Below are positions 1 to 8,651 of a DNA stretch of 64,000 nucleotides, piece after piece. The stretch spans positions 532,981-596,980 of the forward strand of contig JABWAT010000001.1 of NCBI GenBank assembly GCA_013360915.1, given 5' to 3'. A program made the position numbers and the translations under genes. Source of the stretch: Bacteroidota bacterium (lineage in GTDB: Bacteria > Bacteroidota > JABWAT01). Under the pieces are notes generated by a model. It made no database searches. It was given only the letters and a program-made list of their open reading frames with translations, and was not told the origin of the DNA. Numbering within the stretch: position 1 is the first letter of the stretch; each line of letters opens with the position of its first letter.

Positions 1-504
1 TTCTGAAAGCATTCCCATTCCACTGGTAATTGAATTACCGATGAACTCGATTTTCCGGCTTGGCAGAGCACCATAGTCTCCGATCTGATCCGCCGAAAAA
101 TTCACCAGAATCACCCTTCCATTTTGTCCCTCGGTATCCTTGCAAAGAACAAGTGAATGGGAGCCAGGCAGCAGACTATCCGCCAGAATATAGGTCAGCT
201 TTCCCGGTTCAGTCCGGAAACGCCGGACCAATTCGTTATCGACCACCACCGAGAAATAGTTGTATGAAGAGCCGTAAAGGAATTCATCATGAATTTCCGC
301 GCGGATCTGTTTTCCTGTGAATTGAAGAAAAAAGGACACACCCGAGGCGGCAAATTCCACCGTTCCATCGGGAAGACTGACCATGCGCCCCATTTTCTGA
401 ATTCGCGGATCTCCCGCCAGAATGGTCACCTGCGTGGCATTTGCCATACTGGTGATCAGCAGCAGAAACAGAAAACATCCTACCCAACTCTTCCCTCTGT
501 TCAT
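1..504 (-). CDS. CE2-like acetyl esterase (SGNH), C-terminus beyond window
   Basis: Partial gene: only the first 168 codons lie in the window. The protein starts MNRGKSWVGCFLFLLLITSM, a signal peptide, followed by about 110 residues of beta-rich sequence typical of the N-terminal jelly-roll of carbohydrate esterase family 2. Then comes KIEFIGNSITSGMG, the block I oxyanion/nucleophile motif of SGNH esterases (Ser in GNSIT). CE2 enzymes remove O-acetyl groups from xylan and mannan oligosaccharides. The ATG lies 4 nt after the GH130 stop, so it is the third gene of the symporter-GH130 unit. Family assignment is by motif and context. The remaining catalytic residues cannot be seen. Confidence 0.75.
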   Translation of the reverse strand, partial: MNRGKSWVGCFLFLLLITSMANATQVTILAGDPRIQKMGRMVSLPDGTVEFAASGVSFFLQFTGKQIRAEIHDEFLYGSSYNYFSVVVDNELVRRFRTEPGKLTYILADSLLPGSHSLVLCKDTEGQNGRVILVNFSADQIGDYGALPSRKIEFIGNSITSGMGMLSE

Positions 505-508
505 GGTT

Positions 509-1678
509 TTATCCCAGATTTTTCTTGATTAGTTCAACACGCTGATCGACGGAACGCCGGCTGGTATATTCATCGGATGGGGTATTGAGGACATAGTCGA
601 GTAACTGATCCACCGACGAGACGGCTACATGCATCCGGGTATCACTTGAAGCGTAATAAATCAGGATTTCCCCATCCGGCTTTTCGATCCAGCCATTAGA
701 GAAGGTAACGTTGGAAACATCTCCTACCCGTTCTTCCCCTTCCGGAGCAATAAAGTGCCCGGCGGGTCTGGCAATTACTTTCTGCGGATTTTTCAGATCG
801 GAAAGGAACAGATATAATACATAACGGAGGCCTGCTGCGGTGTTTCTGACACCATGGGCCAACTGAAGCCACCCCTTGCTGGTTTTAATCGGAGCAGGTC
901 CAAGGCCGTTCTTCACTTCCTTAATCGTGTGGTAAACGCGTTCATCCACGATGGTTTCATCTGTAACCACCGCCGGGTTCATGGAATCAGAAAGTCCGAA
1001 ACCGATCCCCCCACCTGAACCCGCATCGATAAATCCATCCTGCGGACGGGTGTATAAGGCATATTTCCCATTGATAAACTCGGGATGCAGCACCACATTC
1101 CGCTGTTGAGGCGATTTGGTAACCAGATCGGGAAGACGGTCCCAGTTTTTAAAATCACGGGTGCGGACGATTCCGCATTGCGCCACTGCAGAGGATGTAT
1201 CGAAACGCGGTGCTGCCGGATCTTTCCGTTCGGTACAGAAAAGACCATAGTACCATCCGTCTTCATGTTTTACAATCCGCATATCGTACACATTGGTGTC
1301 GGGGACATCGGTTTGAGGCAGAATCACCGGGTAGTCCCAGAATCTGAACTGATCGATACCATTTGGAGACTCAGCCACCGCGAAAAAACTTTTCCGGTCA
1401 ACGCCTTCGACCCGAACCACCATCAGGTATTTTCCTTCGAAAAGCACGGCGCCTGCGTTGAAAGCGGCATTGATTCCCATCCGTTCCATCAGGAAGGGGT
1501 TTGTTTTTTCATTCAGATCATACCGCCAGAAAAGTGGGGTATGGGCAGCGGTGACCACGGGATACTGATACCGGGTATAGATACCATTGCCCGGAAGCAC
1601 CGGCGAATTTTTCCGGTTGATTAATGCTTCATGTTCGGCCTTGAGGGCAGCCAACCGGGTTTGAAAAACAGTGCTCAT
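509..1678 (-). CDS. GH130 4-O-beta-D-mannosyl-D-glucose phosphorylase
   Basis: A 389-residue protein without a signal peptide, so cytoplasmic. The [18 protein letters not shown] block near residues 60-77 and length close to 390 match subfamily GH130_1, the mannosylglucose phosphorylases known from Bacteroides fragilis and Ruminococcus albus. The general acid is likely Asp132 in VYDMRI. The reaction is beta-Man-1,4-Glc plus phosphate to mannose-1-phosphate plus glucose. It lies 26 nt downstream of the symporter gene, so import and phosphorolysis are probably co-transcribed. In known pathways the substrate is made from mannobiose by a 2-epimerase, or comes directly from glucomannan. No epimerase gene is in this window. 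Confidence 0.9.
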   Translation of the reverse strand: MSTVFQTRLAALKAEHEALINRKNSPVLPGNGIYTRYQYPVVTAAHTPLFWRYDLNEKTNPFLMERMGINAAFNAGAVLFEGKYLMVVRVEGVDRKSFFAVAESPNGIDQFRFWDYPVILPQTDVPDTNVYDMRIVKHEDGWYYGLFCTERKDPAAPRFDTSSAVAQCGIVRTRDFKNWDRLPDLVTKSPQQRNVVLHPEFINGKYALYTRPQDGFIDAGSGGGIGFGLSDSMNPAVVTDETIVDERVYHTIKEVKNGLGPAPIKTSKGWLQLAHGVRNTAAGLRYVLYLFLSDLKNPQKVIARPAGHFIAPEGEERVGDVSNVTFSNGWIEKPDGEILIYYASSDTRMHVAVSSVDQLLDYVLNTPSDEYTSRRSVDQRVELIKKNLG

Positions 1679-1704
1679 GACAAATCCAGATTAAAATTTA
1701 ACAG

Positions 1705-3072
1705 TTAATTTGAGGAACCAGCCGCCCGTCTTGCATCCAATTCGGCAGTGATGGCTTCCATTTTCTTTTCACTCAGTGGATAGATCAGGATAAACACCAC
1801 CGAAAGAACGGTTCCGATGGCCGGGAAAAAGGAAAGCATCAGCTTAATTCCATCCTGTGCCTCTGTGCTCTGAACCTCATTGGCCTGGAAGCCATACCAG
1901 GCCAGAAGCCAACCGGTCAGGGCCCCACCGAGGGTCCAGCCAAATTTTTGCGACATGGAGGAAGAGGAAAAAATGAGACCGGTTGCCCGCCGTCCGGTTT
2001 TCCATTCTGAATAATCGGTGATATCGGCATACATGGACCACAGGAGAGGGAAAATGCTGCCTGCACACATGCTGATCAGGGCCTGAAAAACAAGGATCAT
2101 GGTCATATTAGTCCCATCGATCCAGTAGAATGAAATGCTGAAAATCGTAGCCAGAACCATGGCCCACAGGTAAGTTTGCTTTTTACCGATTTTATTCGAA
2201 ACCGGAGTCACAAACAGAATTCCGACAATGTTAAACGCCTGACCTAAAACCAGATACCATGAAATCAGGCTCTGATCGCCAACGTAATATTTAAAGTAAT
2301 AAATGGCAGCGCCATCGCGGATCGAATTAAAAATGAGGGCCGAAATGCCCGATCCCAGCAAAATCCACCAGGGGTAGTTCACACCCAGGTCCCGCAAATC
2401 TTCCCTCAGTCTGGGTTTTTCGTCACTGATGGGTTGGACCCGTTCTTTCGTCCAGGCAAAATTCAGCCAGAAGAAAACCACAGCAAGCACCGCAAAAACG
2501 CCGGCTGTCATTTGCCATCCCATGGCCGCCTGTGCGGTATCTCCGCCAGTAAAAAACCGGACCAGCGGGTCTACCAGAGCAAGGGCGATGATTGAGCCGA
2601 TAAAGGCAAAAATCATCCGGTAAGAAGACAGCTCTGTACGTTCCTTCCCGTCGGATGACATCACACCCAGCAGGGATGCATACGGAACATTGATCAGGGA
2701 ATAAATCATCATCATAATCGAGTAAGTCACGTAGGCATAGATGATTTTTCCGGTCACATCCATTTCACCCGGGGTGGTAAAGGTGAGCACACCTGCAATG
2801 CCGAAAGGAACGGCCACCCACAGAATATAAGGACGGAATTTACCCCATCGGGTCTGTGTGCGATCAGCCAGAATCCCGACAACCGGGTCGAAAGCAGCAT
2901 CCCAGATACGGGTAATCAGGAACATGGTACCAACCACCGACGCGTCGATTCCGAAAATGTCGGTGTAAAAAAACATGAGGTACATCGAAAACAACTTCCA
3001 GAACATGGAAGAGGCGGCATCGCCAAAGCCGTATCCGATTTTTTCGCGGAGGCTCAGCTTTTCTGTGGTCAT
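1705..3072 (-). CDS. GPH-family (MelB-like) sugar:cation symporter
   Basis: A 455-residue inner-membrane protein with about 12 hydrophobic segments. The N-terminus KIGYGFGDAASSMFW and the loop DRTQTRWGKFRPYILW are hallmarks of the glycoside-pentoside-hexuronide symporters. It is the first gene of a unit with GH130 and the CE2 esterase, so the expected cargo is a mannose-containing disaccharide or short oligosaccharide. In the B. fragilis mannan pathway a sugar symporter is similarly next to the phosphorylase. Three copies of the locus palindrome lie 90-170 bp upstream. Exact substrate is inferred from context only. Confidence 0.88.
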   Translation of the reverse strand: MTTEKLSLREKIGYGFGDAASSMFWKLFSMYLMFFYTDIFGIDASVVGTMFLITRIWDAAFDPVVGILADRTQTRWGKFRPYILWVAVPFGIAGVLTFTTPGEMDVTGKIIYAYVTYSIMMMIYSLINVPYASLLGVMSSDGKERTELSSYRMIFAFIGSIIALALVDPLVRFFTGGDTAQAAMGWQMTAGVFAVLAVVFFWLNFAWTKERVQPISDEKPRLREDLRDLGVNYPWWILLGSGISALIFNSIRDGAAIYYFKYYVGDQSLISWYLVLGQAFNIVGILFVTPVSNKIGKKQTYLWAMVLATIFSISFYWIDGTNMTMILVFQALISMCAGSIFPLLWSMYADITDYSEWKTGRRATGLIFSSSSMSQKFGWTLGGALTGWLLAWYGFQANEVQSTEAQDGIKLMLSFFPAIGTVLSVVFILIYPLSEKKMEAITAELDARRAAGSSN

Positions 3073-3160
3073 GGGGTTTCTCTTTCATTAAAATGGTTAT
3101 CTCACTTTATTCACAAATTGTGCCAAAGGAGAAAAACCGGTTTAACGGTCCTTTTTGCGC

Positions 3161-3183
3161 GGTTTTATCAACTTTGTAAAAGG
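3161..3183. promoter_or_regulatory. Operator-like palindrome, copy 1 (imperfect)
   Basis: GGTTTTATCA-ACT-TTGTAAAAGG: the left arm matches the locus consensus GTTTTATCA fully, the right arm is degenerate. Centre near 3172, about 24 bp from copy 2. Supported mainly by its neighbours. Confidence 0.5.
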
Positions 3184-3185
3184 CT

Positions 3186-3206
3186 TGTTTATCTTTTTGA
3201 TAAAGG
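3186..3206. promoter_or_regulatory. Operator-like palindrome, copy 2
   Basis: TTTATC-N5-GATAAA perfect inverted repeat (3188-3204), the same spacing as the TTTATCA-N3-TGATAAA consensus with one mismatch next to the centre. It lies upstream of the symporter gene. Confidence 0.65.
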
Positions 3207-3215
3207 CCGTTTTGT

Positions 3216-3238
3216 GGTTTGATCAAAATGATAAAACC
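3216..3238. promoter_or_regulatory. Operator-like palindrome, copy 3
   Basis: GGTTTGATCA-AAA-TGATAAAACC, a 10-3-10 dyad with a single mismatch between arms. It shares the TGATAAAAC arm with the sites at 8621-8651 and 28661-28681. Confidence 0.7.
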
Positions 3239-3316
3239 GGACCCATGAACGTGCAGTGTCTCCGGAACGGGCAGAAAAGACGGATGGAAGCATGTCGGTT
3301 GAAAATGGGAGGCAAC

Positions 3317-3350
3317 ATTCCGGCAGGTAACTTTTTCAACCTGCCGGAAT
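3317..3350 (-). terminator. Perfect 12-bp stem-loop after the beta-mannosidase gene
   Basis: Arms ATTCCGGCAGGT and ACCTGCCGGAAT enclose a 10-nt loop. It sits 43 bp past the beta-mannosidase stop, where a transcript end is expected. On the minus strand no T-run follows the stem, so it may be a 3'-end stabilising hairpin rather than a classical intrinsic terminator. Confidence 0.5.
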
Positions 3351-3392
3351 CTGTCAATCAGAGAGGATCAATCGTTGGAGAAATGCCTGGTA

Positions 3393-6011
3393 TTAAAACC
3401 TGATTGGTTTTTCGGGTTGGGCCAGGGTTCGGAACTGCAACTGCGCTCTGAGGTCCGTTTCGGAGAGATCAGATGTAAACAAAACGGTTTTCTTTTCACC
3501 CGGCAGCAAGTCGAACCCGTTGTCAGAAAAGCGGATCATTTTTCCGGGGACCTGCAAAAGAAGGGCCCTCAGAAGGACCGGTGAGCTGACCACCACCGAG
3601 TACTGTCCATTCCCTTCATTGTTCAGCAAGGCCTGAATGACCGGATCGGGCAGTTTCATGTTTTTCGTTTCCGTAAAAAACAGGTGCGAAGACAGGTCAC
3701 CAGCAGATGATTTCAGACGGATATCTGCCACCACAGACATGGGGTCCGCGGACCGCAGCAGTTCTTTTACCGACATACGGAGTAATTCGGTGGATTGGTT
3801 GGCCTTAAGGGTTACCGGAACCCGGATCACCTGTTCTCTGACACCATCAAATGAAACAAGATCAATCTCCAGATTCCCCTGAATCGGTTCCATCCGATCT
3901 GTCACGCCTTTCAGAATAAAAAGACTATCCTGCCGGAGGGGAATGAGACAATTTTCCCGGTACAATTCACGGGCTGTGTAATGAAGCACCTTCCAGTTTC
4001 TGTAGTAGTCCACCGAACTCCAGGAAGCCACCGGCCAGCAATCATTGATTTGCCAGTACAATGTCCCCATGCAAAACGGCTGATTTCCCCGATGTGCATA
4101 AATGGCCTGCCGGACTCCCTCGGCCTGTTGTACCTGGGCCACATACACATACGATTCAAAATCGGCGGGTGTCTTGTATTCCTGTTCCATGTAGGTCTGA
4201 ATCAGCCGGTTGCCATATTCACGGTCCCGGCGTTCATCGGCCATGCACCGCTGATGAGACAGCATGACTTCTGAATGCAGGTGCCGGTCTTCGGGTTTGG
4301 TGAAGGCTTCAATCGCTGCCATTTCAGGATAAGACTGGAATCCGTATTCGCTGACGAACCGGGAAACATTCTGATGGTACCGGCTGAACGGTTCTTTGCC
4401 ATGCCAGACTCCCCAATAATGAATATCACCGGTTTCATATCCCTTGCCAGCAAAACCAGCCACCGGACTGGATGGTGTGTAAGCACGGGCCGGATCTGCT
4501 TCTGCAATGGCTTGTGGAATGGTCTGATCAAACAGCCGTGCATAATCAGCTTCATAAATGGCCTGTGTGCCGGCATCGTATTTCTCCTTCCAGCCCCAGG
4601 CTTTCCAGGAAATCTCGCATTCATTGTTTCCGCAGTAGAGAGCCACACTCGGATGGTTTCTGATCCGGGTCACATTGTCAATCACTTCCTGCCGTACACT
4701 GGCCAGGAACGTACTGTCTGCGGGATACATGCCGCAGGCAAACATCATATCCTGCCAGACAAGGATTCCCTTTTCATCGCAAACCTGATAAAAATCATCG
4801 GTTTCGTAGATTCCTCCCCCCCACACCCTGAGCATGTTCATATTGGCATCCACCGCATCCTGAACAATCGATTCATACCGGTCTCGGGTCACCCGTGACT
4901 GGAAATTATCCTGTGGAATGTAATTCGCTCCTTTCATAAAAACCGGTCTGCCGTTAAGCCGGATAAAAAACGAACGGCCCAGTGAATCGGGTTCACGCAC
5001 CAGTTCCAGAGACCGGATGCCAATGCGGGTTTTGCGGGCATCGGTGACCCCGGTTTTCGTTTTCACAATGACCACATGATCGGTAAGAGAAGGCTTACCA
5101 AGTCCGTTGCTCCACCACAGATCGGGGTTTTCCAGTACACCATCCAGATTGAGGATGGTGGATCCTGGTTCCAGGTCAGCCTCCCGGGTGGCAAGTTCCT
5201 TTCCATCAACCTGAACCGATATGGTCACGGTTTCTGGTTTGACGGTCTGAATGGTGACCGCTGTTTTTATGGTTGCCTCTTCCCCGGAAACAACCGGTGT
5301 GGTTACATAGACATTTTCGACCCGGAATCCGGACCAGGATTCAATATAAACCGGCCTCCAGATACCAGAGGTAACCAAACGTGGTCCCCAATCCCAGCCG
5401 AAATGAAATTGTGCCTTCCGGTTATAAACCGCCACCATGGTATCGGCCTGATCATTGTTTGGAAACGCCTGCAACCGGAAAGGCGCTGTTTTCCACTTCG
5501 GATAGGATTCATCAAATACATTTCTGAACCGGATCTGCAGTTCATTTTCGCCAACCCGAACCAATGGTTTCAGGTCAACCTTCCAGGTTCGGAACATGTT
5601 GTCGGTAGTCAGAACAGTATCTCCATTCAGCAACACGTCTGTATGGGTATCCAGTCCGTTAAAAACCAGCATCAGATGATCGGCTTCAATCTGTTCAGTG
5701 GTAATCCGGAACTGCGTCCGGTAAATCCAGTTCCGGTATCCGATCCACTGAAGTTGCTTTTCATTCAGCCCGAAGAATGGATCGGGAATCCGGCCGGCAG
5801 ACAGTAAATCGGTATGAACAGAACCAGGAACCGTGGCAGGAAGCCAGGATGAATCACTTTCCATCCGGAATTCCCAACCGATGGTCAGTTCCTGACGGGA
5901 AATGGTAGAAACGATTGGATCGGGCGAGCAGGCAGTCAGTCCGGCGGCCAGCGACATCAGAAGCGCTGAAAAATACCGGTACATACGGGAGGATTTTTTT
6001 GCGGATAACAT
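3393..6011 (-). CDS. GH2 beta-mannosidase, lipoprotein
   Basis: Hydrolyses non-reducing beta-mannosyl residues from mannooligosaccharides. An 872-residue protein with a GH2 sugar-binding domain, Ig-like domain and TIM barrel. The acid/base Glu is in LYCGNNECEISW (about residue 464) and the nucleophile in FVSEYGFQSYPE (about 555). I chose the ATG at 6011 because GGAGAA precedes it by nine bases. A longer reading frame to 6080 lacks such support. The signal LLMSLAAGLTAC ends in a lipobox, so it is probably membrane-anchored. It begins 25 nt after the GH26 stop and is the last gene of unit C. Confidence 0.92.
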   Translation of the reverse strand: MLSAKKSSRMYRYFSALLMSLAAGLTACSPDPIVSTISRQELTIGWEFRMESDSSWLPATVPGSVHTDLLSAGRIPDPFFGLNEKQLQWIGYRNWIYRTQFRITTEQIEADHLMLVFNGLDTHTDVLLNGDTVLTTDNMFRTWKVDLKPLVRVGENELQIRFRNVFDESYPKWKTAPFRLQAFPNNDQADTMVAVYNRKAQFHFGWDWGPRLVTSGIWRPVYIESWSGFRVENVYVTTPVVSGEEATIKTAVTIQTVKPETVTISVQVDGKELATREADLEPGSTILNLDGVLENPDLWWSNGLGKPSLTDHVVIVKTKTGVTDARKTRIGIRSLELVREPDSLGRSFFIRLNGRPVFMKGANYIPQDNFQSRVTRDRYESIVQDAVDANMNMLRVWGGGIYETDDFYQVCDEKGILVWQDMMFACGMYPADSTFLASVRQEVIDNVTRIRNHPSVALYCGNNECEISWKAWGWKEKYDAGTQAIYEADYARLFDQTIPQAIAEADPARAYTPSSPVAGFAGKGYETGDIHYWGVWHGKEPFSRYHQNVSRFVSEYGFQSYPEMAAIEAFTKPEDRHLHSEVMLSHQRCMADERRDREYGNRLIQTYMEQEYKTPADFESYVYVAQVQQAEGVRQAIYAHRGNQPFCMGTLYWQINDCWPVASWSSVDYYRNWKVLHYTARELYRENCLIPLRQDSLFILKGVTDRMEPIQGNLEIDLVSFDGVREQVIRVPVTLKANQSTELLRMSVKELLRSADPMSVVADIRLKSSAGDLSSHLFFTETKNMKLPDPVIQALLNNEGNGQYSVVVSSPVLLRALLLQVPGKMIRFSDNGFDLLPGEKKTVLFTSDLSETDLRAQLQFRTLAQPEKPIRF

Positions 6012-6036
6012 ACAGGTGATTTCTCCATCAGATAAG

Positions 6037-7167
6037 TCAGTGACCGGGAGGTTGATAAAGGCGCGGTACTTCGGAACCATTCAGTATATCGGGTTTTTGC
6101 ATCAGCCTGATAAAATCGGCAGAGGCCCGATGGCCCGGATACGGAACATAGTGGTGCTTTTTATCGGCGTTTCGCCAGAACATGACAAAAGAAATGGCAA
6201 CCGACTCTGATGTGATTTGCGGATACAAGGTTTGTGTAAACCAGGTTGAATCGGGAATTCCTTCCAATCCGGTCTCGGTCAACGCGGCAAGTTTTCCACG
6301 TTCCTCTGCAATCCTCGAAAGTATTCTGAGTTTTTTCCTAACACCTTCCAGCCCCGCCCCATCTGGTCCGAAATCCCAGTAATTATCCATACCAATCAGA
6401 TCGGTCAAATCATCGCCCGGGTAGCGCTCAAGGTAGTCTTCTTCAGAGTTAAAGCGGCAATCCGGACTGAATGCATACAGAAACTGATGCACTTCCCTGA
6501 TATCCCTCAGGTAGGTGACCGTTTCATGCCATAGTTGTTTAAACTCTTCCGGTGTGCAAAAACGGGCTCCCCACCAGAACCAGTTTCCATCCATTTCATG
6601 ATACGGTCTGAAGATGACCGGAATGGGAGTTCCACCCTCCGTTTTCAACTGGAGAACCCAGGCTGCAATCCGGTCCAGTTGCTGACGGTATTGATCGTGA
6701 TGGCTTCCGCCTTTCAGAATGGCTTTTACCGCCAGCGTGGTATCGTAAAAACTGCCACCAGTGACGGGATTTCCGTTATGCCAGCAGAAAATATTGACCC
6801 CGCCTGCATTCCAGGCCTGTCTGACCAGTGTTTTCAGTTGACCGGCTGATGCGGTATCCCTGCCAGATGCAATGCCGGCAAAATCCCAGCCATAAACGGC
6901 CGGATGGGATCGGGTTACCAGCTTCCAGTCGGACTGATCAGGCACTCCCTTCCATCCGACTCCGTATGCAGTCGGATCCTGGTGACCAACCAATATGGCT
7001 TTACCCTGCAGGTTTGTGAGATTTTGAAACAGGTATCGGGTTTCGGGGGTGGAAAGAGAATCCACCAGCCGGATATCCAACCGGCCCCGGGAGGAGGTTA
7101 CCGGAGGGGTTGAACATCCGCTGATGAACATCGCGATCAACAAACCGGCAGCAGCAATCCATCTCAT
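6037..7167 (-). CDS. GH26 beta-mannanase, lipoprotein
   Basis: A 376-residue protein with signal peptide and lipobox MFISGC. GH26 barrel: acid/base Glu191 in FRPYHEMDGNWFWWG and nucleophile Glu298 in ALTETGLEG. The WFWWG and HQDPTAYG motifs are typical of mannan-active GH26 enzymes. It cleaves internal or terminal mannobiosyl units of beta-1,4-mannan, but endo versus exo action cannot be read from sequence. The gene starts 3 nt after the GH5 stop, so the two are translationally linked. Confidence 0.92.
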   Translation of the reverse strand: MRWIAAAGLLIAMFISGCSTPPVTSSRGRLDIRLVDSLSTPETRYLFQNLTNLQGKAILVGHQDPTAYGVGWKGVPDQSDWKLVTRSHPAVYGWDFAGIASGRDTASAGQLKTLVRQAWNAGGVNIFCWHNGNPVTGGSFYDTTLAVKAILKGGSHHDQYRQQLDRIAAWVLQLKTEGGTPIPVIFRPYHEMDGNWFWWGARFCTPEEFKQLWHETVTYLRDIREVHQFLYAFSPDCRFNSEEDYLERYPGDDLTDLIGMDNYWDFGPDGAGLEGVRKKLRILSRIAEERGKLAALTETGLEGIPDSTWFTQTLYPQITSESVAISFVMFWRNADKKHHYVPYPGHRASADFIRLMQKPDILNGSEVPRLYQPPGH

Positions 7168-7170
7168 TTG

Positions 7171-8496
7171 CTATCGCTGCCGGGGAAAAGATTCTAACCG
7201 TTTACTGTGGTTCAGGATTAACTGAAGGGTGGATTCATCTCCGGCAAATACCGAGTTCAAACCCTGGGGTTCCTGCGGAGGGTCGCCCACAAACGGATCA
7301 CCGGGTTTCCAGATGGCATCCGGACGAGTTGCCGACGCCACTCCTCCCCAGGCCCAGATATTGGTTCCGGCCAGAGGGGATCCGGTTTCGAGACTGTCTT
7401 CAATCAGGTTGAAAATGAAATAAAAGTATTGATCACGATAGGTTACCGGGGTACCCAACCCGGTGAGTTCTCCATCACGACCCAAACCAAATTCTTCGAG
7501 AACAAGTGGTTTGTTGAGTTTCCGTGCCATGGCAATATGCGAATTGATGTAGTCAGCGGCCCGTTCCCTGGTTCGCGGAAACGTGGTTTCCATACTGTCT
7601 TTTTTATACCAACCCCAGTTTTTGGCCCACAAATGAAGGGTGGCATAATCGATGGCGGGCGAATCGTGTGCATCGAGGAAAACATCTTCACGCAGAATCG
7701 ATCCCACCGTGCCTTCCGACCCGGTTGAGACCAGATGATTCGGATCAAGGGTTTTGATGTAACGGGCAGTCTCATCAATCCATTTTACATAGGAAGGAAC
7801 ATTCACACTGCCATCCTGATCGGTGCCCGGTCTGGGTTCGTTGGCCAGTTGCCAGGCCATGATCACCGGATCGTCTTTGTATGGAAGTCCGGTTATCGAA
7901 TTCACGCGGCCAACCAGCCGGTCAATGGTTGCCCTGTATAATTGCTGAGCCTGCGGATTGGAATAAAAGCCAGCAGAAAAATTCATGAATCCGCGCCAGT
8001 CACCGAGTGAAGGATCTGGCATGTGCCCGGCCCCGGTCCATTCGTTGTAAACAGCCATTCCACCCGACCACTCCCAATAATTGGTGAGGTAAAGGACGGC
8101 CTTCATGTTTCGCTTTCCCATTTCTGAAAGAAGAAAATCGAGACCAATGGCAAGGCTGTCGTTAAATACACCGGCTGCAGGCTGAAAGACTGGCTTTACT
8201 GATTTCTGATGTGAAGCTGCTTCTGCCGAAGCAAGAATACGTAGGTTGGTCATTCCGTTTGCAGAAAGAAGATCCAGTTCCCTGATCAGACGATCACGGT
8301 TACCGGCCGGACTCTCCTGCCCCAGCCATGCGCCATACCACAGATTGGCTCCTGCAAACCGGTAGGGTTTTCCATCCAGGAAAAAACCGGTACCGGAAAC
8401 CGTGATGAAACCAGGTTTAACCGTGGAAACTGGTTCCGAACACCCGGCACATGCCAGCAGGCCGATCAACAGCAGGGTCCCGATACGGTTGTTCAT
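7171..8496 (-). CDS. GH5 endo-beta-1,4-mannanase (GH5_7-like), lipoprotein
   Basis: A 441-residue enzyme. I placed the start at the ATG at 8496 (MNNRIGTLLLIGLLACAGCS), which has GGGGAGA five bases upstream and gives a lipoprotein signal. The frame stays open to 8544. GH5 features: FFLDGKPYRFAGANLWYG near residues 38-54, acid/base Glu220 in WQLANEPRPG and nucleophile Glu335 in LVLEEFGLG. These match mannanases of subfamily 7. First gene of unit C. A perfect long palindrome lies about 140 bp upstream. Confidence 0.9.
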   Translation of the reverse strand: MNNRIGTLLLIGLLACAGCSEPVSTVKPGFITVSGTGFFLDGKPYRFAGANLWYGAWLGQESPAGNRDRLIRELDLLSANGMTNLRILASAEAASHQKSVKPVFQPAAGVFNDSLAIGLDFLLSEMGKRNMKAVLYLTNYWEWSGGMAVYNEWTGAGHMPDPSLGDWRGFMNFSAGFYSNPQAQQLYRATIDRLVGRVNSITGLPYKDDPVIMAWQLANEPRPGTDQDGSVNVPSYVKWIDETARYIKTLDPNHLVSTGSEGTVGSILREDVFLDAHDSPAIDYATLHLWAKNWGWYKKDSMETTFPRTRERAADYINSHIAMARKLNKPLVLEEFGLGRDGELTGLGTPVTYRDQYFYFIFNLIEDSLETGSPLAGTNIWAWGGVASATRPDAIWKPGDPFVGDPPQEPQGLNSVFAGDESTLQLILNHSKRLESFPRQR

Positions 8497-8620
8497 GCAT
8501 TCTCCCCAAACAGACAGCCGTACAAACTGCAAGGATTGTACCAAACAGGAAATGTGGGATTAAAAGCGGTTTTTACCGGGAAGACTCAGCAGGGCCGGAT
8601 TATCAGAATTATAAAGGGGG

Positions 8621-8651
8621 GAAAAGTTTTATCATAATGATAAAACTTTTC
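8621..8651. promoter_or_regulatory. 31-bp perfect palindrome, operator of GH5 unit
   Basis: Arm GAAAAGTTTTATCA (8621-8634), centre TAA, and the exact complement TGATAAAACTTTTC (8638-8651). It contains the locus consensus GTTTTATCA-N3-TGATAAAAC. It overlaps the stop codon of the GH28-like gene and lies upstream of the GH5-GH26-GH2 unit, so it could act both as operator and as a 3'-end hairpin. Confidence 0.75.

Larger units (their letters stand above)
3073..3392 (-). promoter_or_regulatory. Intergenic control region of symporter unit
   Basis: This 320-bp gap separates the beta-mannosidase stop from the symporter start. It holds three tandem operator-like palindromes (3161-3238) and a perfect 12-bp stem-loop (3317-3350). 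No convincing ORF is present. A promoter reading leftward is expected between about 3080 and 3240, but I could not pick -33/-7 elements with confidence. Confidence 0.6.

Noticed and set aside
4275-5807. Long plus-strand frames opposite the beta-mannosidase
   Set aside because: Shadows of the real gene; no start context and no recognisable domains. The same holds for other antisense frames in the locus.
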